Part shown: in pieces, positions 61,601-64,000 of the stretch | Numbering within the stretch: position 1 is the first letter of the stretch | How the letters are laid out: every line of letters starts with the position of its first letter | Source of the DNA: Ectocarpus siliculosus | Lineage: Eukaryota > Sar > Phaeophyceae > Ectocarpales > Ectocarpaceae | Assembly (NCBI GenBank): GCA_000310025.1 | Contig: FN649727.1 | Location: 5,618,027 to 5,682,026 of the forward strand | DNA: 64,000 nt | Reading direction: 5' to 3' | The notes under the pieces: model-generated | Told to the model about the DNA's origin: nothing | What the model saw: only the letters and a program-made list of their open reading frames with translations | Databases searched by the model: none | Made by a program: the position numbers and the translations under genes

Positions 61601-64000
61601 CGTACTGTGGGCGAAGGATGGCATTCGTGGACAAGGACAGCAGAATTATCGTTCAGCGACGCGGTGGCACCAGATGGAGAAGGTTAACGACGCCGTCGCG
61701 CACAATATGTAGGCGGAATCATCCGGTTCAAAGGCACAATACTTGCTATTGGAAAGCCACGTTGCCCGAGCGGAGCATATCTTGGGAAGCACACAACATA
61801 AGAACACGATCGACTTTGTCGCTCCACCAAAGCATGGCACGCAGGCGCTGGCCGCTACAACCCCACAATCCAAACTCCTTTGTCACTTTCATCCCCGCAC
61901 CACTACCCCGGCCTGCTCTGCACGAAAGGCCGACGTACCTCAACATGCGCCTCGTCCAAGTGTTCCGCGTCGACCACTTCCACCGCAGCCACCTCGATCG
62001 AGTAAGGGACGGGAGGGTCGGCTCCATCCTCCGCCCCCTCAGCAAAGTCGTCGCCGTGGCCGCTGCTGCCGGCAAACCCGGCGCCGACGCCGACACCAAA
62101 GCCGAACGCGCCCTCTTCCAAACCCAGCTCCCAGTCCTCGGGGTCTCTAGGCGGCGGCGGCGGCGGCGCGGTCGGAGCCGCCAGCCACGCCACCGGCCAC
62201 GGCCACCCCGCGTCCGCCGTCACCGCCGCTGGTAGAACCGCGCCCAGATCTCGCGCCGTAGGCTGTTGGTCTTGGTCGTCGTTTTCCAGCCAGTGGCCGG
62301 AGGAAGAGGAGGAGGAGGAAGAGGAGGAGAAGGAAAGGCGTTCTGAAGCATCCACGTGGCCTCGGTTTTGCGCCCTGATCCGCAGTTCCTCCGCCTTTTC
62401 GGCGACCAGCTCCTCGAGCGAGGGGACCATCGGGTTGCTGCTGCCGCCGCTCCCCTCAGCGGCAGCGCCGGCGCCGGCGCCGGCGCCGGCGGCTGTCGCT
62501 CTCGCCATGGCGACTTCTGCCTCCGCTTGTGCCCGGAGGCCAGGTCTCGCCGAGAGCAACCGCTCCGCCGTGATCTCTGTCGACTCCTGCATCACCTGTA
62601 CGCGGAGAAATTGCGGAATATGAGCTGATGGTCGGATGTGGGATGTGGGATGTGGGATACACACTACCTGTCCCGAGAGGAGCAAAAAAAACATGACAGT
62701 GAGTATCATGACTTAAGGCATCATTGGTGGAGTCCTAGGTCAACAACGAGGGTCGTCGAAAACACTCCCCATATCAGCGAGCCAAGAGCACGTCTGCCAG
62801 GAAAGGTTAGCGTAAGGGAGGATGGAGAACACAACGGGCGCGCCGTGCCCGCCTACCTCGTGGAGCTCCCGTTGCGCAACGGTAACCTGGTCCTGTAGCT
62901 GACTTCGTCGAATCGCCAGCATCGATCTTTGTTCCTGGCGAACACCACGAGGGAGAGGGGTATCTCGATTAAGCGCCTGTGCCTACCACCACTCAGCACA
63001 AGAGGGTGGTTGGTTCAGCATTGCGGTTTTGCAAAAATCCCCTCAATAGTCAAACATACCACCCTGTTGCAGCTTGGCTCCAACACGCAGACAGAGGCGC
63101 TATCACAACATGGAAAGCCGCAAGATGCTGCCACCCCCGACAAAACGCTCTCCAAAACGTTCCGCACGGCGAGGCAATTGTAGTGCGTACCTCCATTGTC
63201 CGCAGCAAGAGCTCTCTCGCTTTCTCCACTCGCGAACGTAGTTCCCCACTCGGCGACGGCAGTCTCCACCTCTCCCCCTTGAAGGCGGCTACCGCCTCAT
63301 CGTCCCCGCCGCAGTCAGCCGGTGCACCGGCAACACCGTCCCCAGGCGCCTGCCCGCCGCTAGCATCACAATCACCACGACCACGAAGACTAACACCTCC
63401 ATCATCACGATCACCCCCACGATCCCAGCCGGCAACTTCCCCCAAGACACTGAAATCCTGTTCAGCGGTGCGCAGTACTGCGTTTCCCACGAGCTCCAGG
63501 GGCCTCTGTCGCTTCCGACGCCGCTTCAACCTACCGCTCCCTGCAGCTGCCGTGTCGGCGACTGATGACTCGCCGCCAAGCAAGCCTTCAGCTTCGACGG
63601 ATGCCCCGGCCGCTACCGTGCTCAACCCCACCCCTCTCGATGTCGAACCACCACCAGCCGCCACCTCGCCGACCCCAACGCTACGCTCATCATCGATGGG
63701 CGGTAGCACAGCCGCACGGAACAACGCGGCGGCGGCGTCTGCTGCCTCCTCTTCCCCTTTGACCTGCGTTTGGCTTTCCCTTCCGATACGCATGCTCCCA
63801 GCCCCGGCCACGTCTCCGTCGTCTTCTTCCTGCGTCGCAAACCCCAAGACGGGGGCGGGCGCTTCGGTCGCGTCGGCGGACCTCCACCCGCGGGAAGGGG
63901 GCAACGGTCCATCGCCCAGACAGTAGTACGCGCTTCTCTTTGATACGAGTTCGGGCGAAGAGGCGGAGGGTACTAGAAGGTGCCAGACTTGGGCGACCGG
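55646..64000 (-). CDS. Rubicon-homology (DUF4206) domain protein, 5' end beyond the window
   Basis: Exons, read right to left: 63191-64000 (open at the edge), 62857-62934, 61939-62595, 61239-61604, 60660-60788, 60019-60209, 59418-59513, 58674-58842, 57960-58051, 57246-57333, 56437-56547, 55646-55939. They encode about 1,026 residues and all phases match. The C-terminal third matches the Rubicon-homology domain: RCMSCGRAIAAEF, then FCRSYCHAEDRRVIPHRVVH, HHWDFVMHRVCKDARVFLDS, NPGLYSLKDLMSVKNGDLL, GGCHVCEGRAARVCEVC, FPFQ and CPSCETLFHARC, a run of zinc-binding Cys/His pairs. In animals this domain binds Rab7 and controls autophagosome and endosome traffic. The N-terminal part is acidic, Ala/Gly/Ser-rich and partly helical. 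The intron after 56437 begins GC. The last exon may read to a stop at 55646 or splice at CPK|gtacgg. Confidence 0.85.

Noticed and set aside
1-64000. CRISPR arrays, bacterial operons, rRNA or tRNA genes
   Set aside because: No regularly spaced direct repeats of CRISPR type, no ribosome-binding-site-led gene runs and no cloverleaf or rRNA core sequence were seen; the short tandem duplications have only two copies.

Overview
This window is eukaryotic nuclear DNA. Coding stretches are short exons joined by GT-AG introns of a few hundred bases, with GC-rich low-complexity exons, homopolymer and dinucleotide runs, and two assembly gaps (6245-6344 and 32298-32448). The style suggests a photosynthetic stramenopile, most likely a brown alga such as Ectocarpus: many introns, a plastid protein with a signal-peptide-like leader, glycine/alanine/serine runs, and genes that alternate strand. 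That assignment is an inference, not a database match. I built the gene models by hand from splice signals, reading-frame phase and family motifs. Nearly every junction listed keeps phase.

Ten genes are supported. From left to right: (1) a minus-strand gene (1-12752, 3' end outside the window) that joins an SbcD/Mre11-like metallophosphoesterase and an SbcC/Rad50-like zinc-hook ATPase in one reading frame; (2) a plus-strand plastid-lipid-associated/fibrillin-like gene (13983-18077); (3) a minus-strand unrecognised protein with a long disordered C-terminus (18802-23292); (4) a minus-strand fold-type IV PLP aminotransferase (24249-26980, 5' exon not found); (5) a plus-strand NEK-family kinase of about 1,640 residues (28027-38249, gap in exon 8); (6) a minus-strand TMEM242-like mitochondrial membrane protein (39871-45468); (7) a plus-strand low-molecular-weight tyrosine phosphatase (45731-47119); (8) a minus-strand HAD class IIA hydrolase (47867-51920); (9) a plus-strand 2OG-Fe(II) prolyl-4-hydroxylase-like oxygenase (52158-54543); (10) a minus-strand Rubicon-homology (DUF4206) protein (55646-64000, 5' end outside the window).

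The strand order is - + - - + - + - + -. Divergent pairs share short 5' regions: 262 bp between genes 6 and 7, and 237 bp between genes 8 and 9. The genes do not form a pathway; they are ordinary neighbours that probably share bidirectional promoters.

The main mobile-DNA region is the 4.8 kb first intron of the TMEM242-like gene. It holds a 4.1 kb terminal-inverted-repeat element (40776-44892) that itself contains a 202 bp foldback, arrays of a short repeat, and a 1.7 kb pogo/Tigger-like element with TA target duplications and only the C-terminal part of a transposase. Other repeats are a 45 bp hairpin flanked by 10 bp direct repeats (13327-13391), a foldback in a fibrillin-gene intron (17362-17609), and intronic tandem duplications.

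The most unusual feature is the SbcD-SbcC fusion, followed by the algal Rubicon-homology protein and the nested transposon intron.
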